A stretch of 5,568 bases of DNA. Source: JBJXGF01 sp046153015. GTDB taxonomy: Bacteria > Actinomycetota > Acidimicrobiia > Acidimicrobiales > CAIXPF01. Below are positions 4,658-5,568 of this stretch, piece by piece. The stretch's first letter is position 1. Each line of letters opens with the position of its first letter. The position numbers and the translations under genes are program-made. The DNA lies in NCBI GenBank assembly GCA_046153015.1, contig JBJXGF010000178.1:1-5568 (forward strand), read 5' to 3'. Below the pieces are notes generated by a model. That model saw nothing but the letters and a program-made list of their open reading frames with translations, ran no database searches and was not told where the DNA came from.

Positions 4658-5568
4658 ATGGACGTAACTCCGCAGCTCCTGCAGAGCGTTGAGTTCAGAG
4701 AGAAGTTCCGGGGATATGACCCGGACGAGGTCGACGACTTCTTGGAGCGCGTGAGCGTCGGCGTGTCGCAGCTGCAGGAGAAGCTGCGGGAGGCCAACGA
4801 CCAAATCGAGGCCGCCACCTCCCGCGCGGCGCGGGCCGAGTCCCGCGCCCGGGAGTCGGGCGATCTCGACGACACGCTGCGGCGCACGCTCGTGCTGGCG
4901 CAGCGCACGGCCGACGCCGCCGTCCAGGAAGCGCAGGAGAACGCGGCGAAGATCATCGCCGCCGCCGAGGAGAGCGCCCGCCACAAGCTGGCGTTCGCCG
5001 AGGAGCAGGCCACCAAGCGGGTCACCACGGCCGAGCAGCAGGCCGCGCAGCGCCTGGCCGGGGCCGACACGGAGGCCGAGCGCAAGCTCGGCGGCATCGA
5101 CGAGCAGGTGGCCAAGCGCTTGGCCGACGCCGACGCCGAGGCGGGCCGCAAGGTCGGCGCCGCCGACACGCAGGCCAAGTCCAAGGTCGCGGCGGCCGAG
5201 CAGCAGGCCGACCAGGTCATCGTGAAGGCCAAGCGGGAGGCCGAGGCGATCCTGGCCGCGGCCCGCACCGACGCCGACCGTAAGCTCGAGGCCGACCGGG
5301 CCCGCCTGGGCGACGAGGTGGCCGAGCTCGAGACCCGCCGCACCACGCTGGCCGCCGACGCCAAAGCGCTCGACGAGCACCTCGGCGCGCAGCGCCGCCA
5401 GCTCAGCGAGGTGGTCAAGACCCTCGAGGAGATGCTGGCCAACCCCGCGAAGCTGGCCCGCACCGCCCCGCCGGCGCTGACCCCGCTCCCGACGCGAACG
5501 CCGGCCGCACCTGCTGCAACGGCCTCCGCGCCGCCCGCCGCACCCGCGCCGCCGCCCGCGCTGCCGCC
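4658..5568 (+). CDS. divIVA: DivIVA/Wag31-like polar and septal scaffold protein (3' end outside window)
   Basis: DivIVA binds negatively curved membrane at poles and septa and organises wall growth; in actinobacteria it drives polar elongation. 303 codons are visible without a stop. The N-terminal domain carries FRGYDPDEVDDFL (17-29). F17 and R18 fall at exactly the positions of the membrane-inserting Phe and Arg of B. subtilis DivIVA, which supports ATG 4658. A heptad coiled coil follows (hydrophobics at 29, 32, 36, 39, 43, 46, 50), then a charged stretch (51-77) and 13 successive 11-residue repeats (78-220). Another heptad region (221-260; L224, L231, L238, L242, L249, L256, L260) leads into a Pro/Ala-rich tail (from about 269) that continues off the edge. 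The gene lies 76 bases after yggT and probably has its own promoter. The conserved ftsZ-sepF-yggT-divIVA order supports the call. Total length and tail end are unknown. Confidence 0.95.
   Translation, partial: MDVTPQLLQSVEFREKFRGYDPDEVDDFLERVSVGVSQLQEKLREANDQIEAATSRAARAESRARESGDLDDTLRRTLVLAQRTADAAVQEAQENAAKIIAAAEESARHKLAFAEEQATKRVTTAEQQAAQRLAGADTEAERKLGGIDEQVAKRLADADAEAGRKVGAADTQAKSKVAAAEQQADQVIVKAKREAEAILAAARTDADRKLEADRARLGDEVAELETRRTTLAADAKALDEHLGAQRRQLSEVVKTLEEMLANPAKLARTAPPALTPLPTRTPAAPAATASAPPAAPAPPPALP
4889..5317 (+). repeat. Thirteen hendecad (33-base) coding repeats in divIVA
   Basis: Residues 78-220 of DivIVA divide without gaps into thirteen 11-residue units. The first position is aliphatic in all thirteen (L, V, I, L, V, L, L, L, V, V, I, L, L). 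The fourth is Ala in eleven (Ile in the seventh unit, Asp in the last). The eighth is Ala in eleven (Val in the seventh, Leu in the last). Example units are VTTAEQQAAQR (122-132) and LADADAEAGRK (155-165). Remaining positions are mostly charged, Gln or Ala. The DNA copies are diverged, so this is old protein-level repetition rather than a recent tandem duplication. Confidence 0.85.

Noticed and set aside
4392..4667. Forward small frame spanning yggT and the spacer before divIVA
   Set aside because: It is out of frame with YggT, lacks motifs and has no ribosome site.
4525..5463. Reverse-strand open frame antisense to divIVA
   Set aside because: The forward frame has the exact DivIVA N-terminal motif and coiled coil; the antisense product is Ser/Ala/Arg low complexity.

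Overview
The window is a stretch of bacterial division and cell-wall (dcw) chromosome. All genes lie on the + strand and are densely packed, with strongly G/C-biased third codon positions. The order is murC (3' end only), murB, ftsQ, ftsZ, yggS/ylmE, sepF, yggT/ylmG, divIVA (5' part only). ftsZ is followed by sepF, yggT and divIVA, there is no ftsA before ftsZ, and FtsZ reads TVGEGGGTGTG where most phyla have TAGMGGGTGTG. Together with the GC content this points to an actinobacterium. murB sitting between murC and ftsQ is unlike Mycobacterium or Streptomyces and suggests a deep-branching lineage, perhaps Acidimicrobiia. That placement is inference, not proof.

Bases 1-1822 form a tight unit. 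murC overlaps murB by ATGA and murB overlaps ftsQ by GTGA, so translation is probably coupled. MurC and MurB make the UDP-MurNAc-peptide precursor in the cytoplasm. FtsQ is the single-pass divisome protein that links to the periplasmic or extracytoplasmic machinery. A 94-base spacer (1823-1916) follows, with short repeats, hairpin-capable sequence and a perfect Shine-Dalgarno sequence for ftsZ.

Bases 1917-4581 hold ftsZ, yggS, sepF and yggT with gaps of 10, 23 and 4 bases. SepF is the membrane anchor of FtsZ in organisms without FtsA. YggS is a PLP-homeostasis protein and YggT a small two-helix membrane protein, and both commonly travel with sepF. The pgeF/ylmD gene, usually found between ftsZ and yggS, is missing here.

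Bases 4582-4657 separate yggT from divIVA. They contain a hairpin just after yggT, an inverted repeat, and a TAGGAT box placed so that transcription could start at or next to the divIVA start codon. DivIVA runs off the right edge. Its most striking feature is a run of 13 consecutive 11-residue (hendecad) coiled-coil repeats flanked by ordinary heptads.

I see no mobile element, CRISPR array, tRNA or rRNA. Nothing here is a clearly novel system. The items most worth a second look are the DivIVA repeat architecture, the yggT-divIVA control region, and the changes in gene order relative to well-known actinobacteria.
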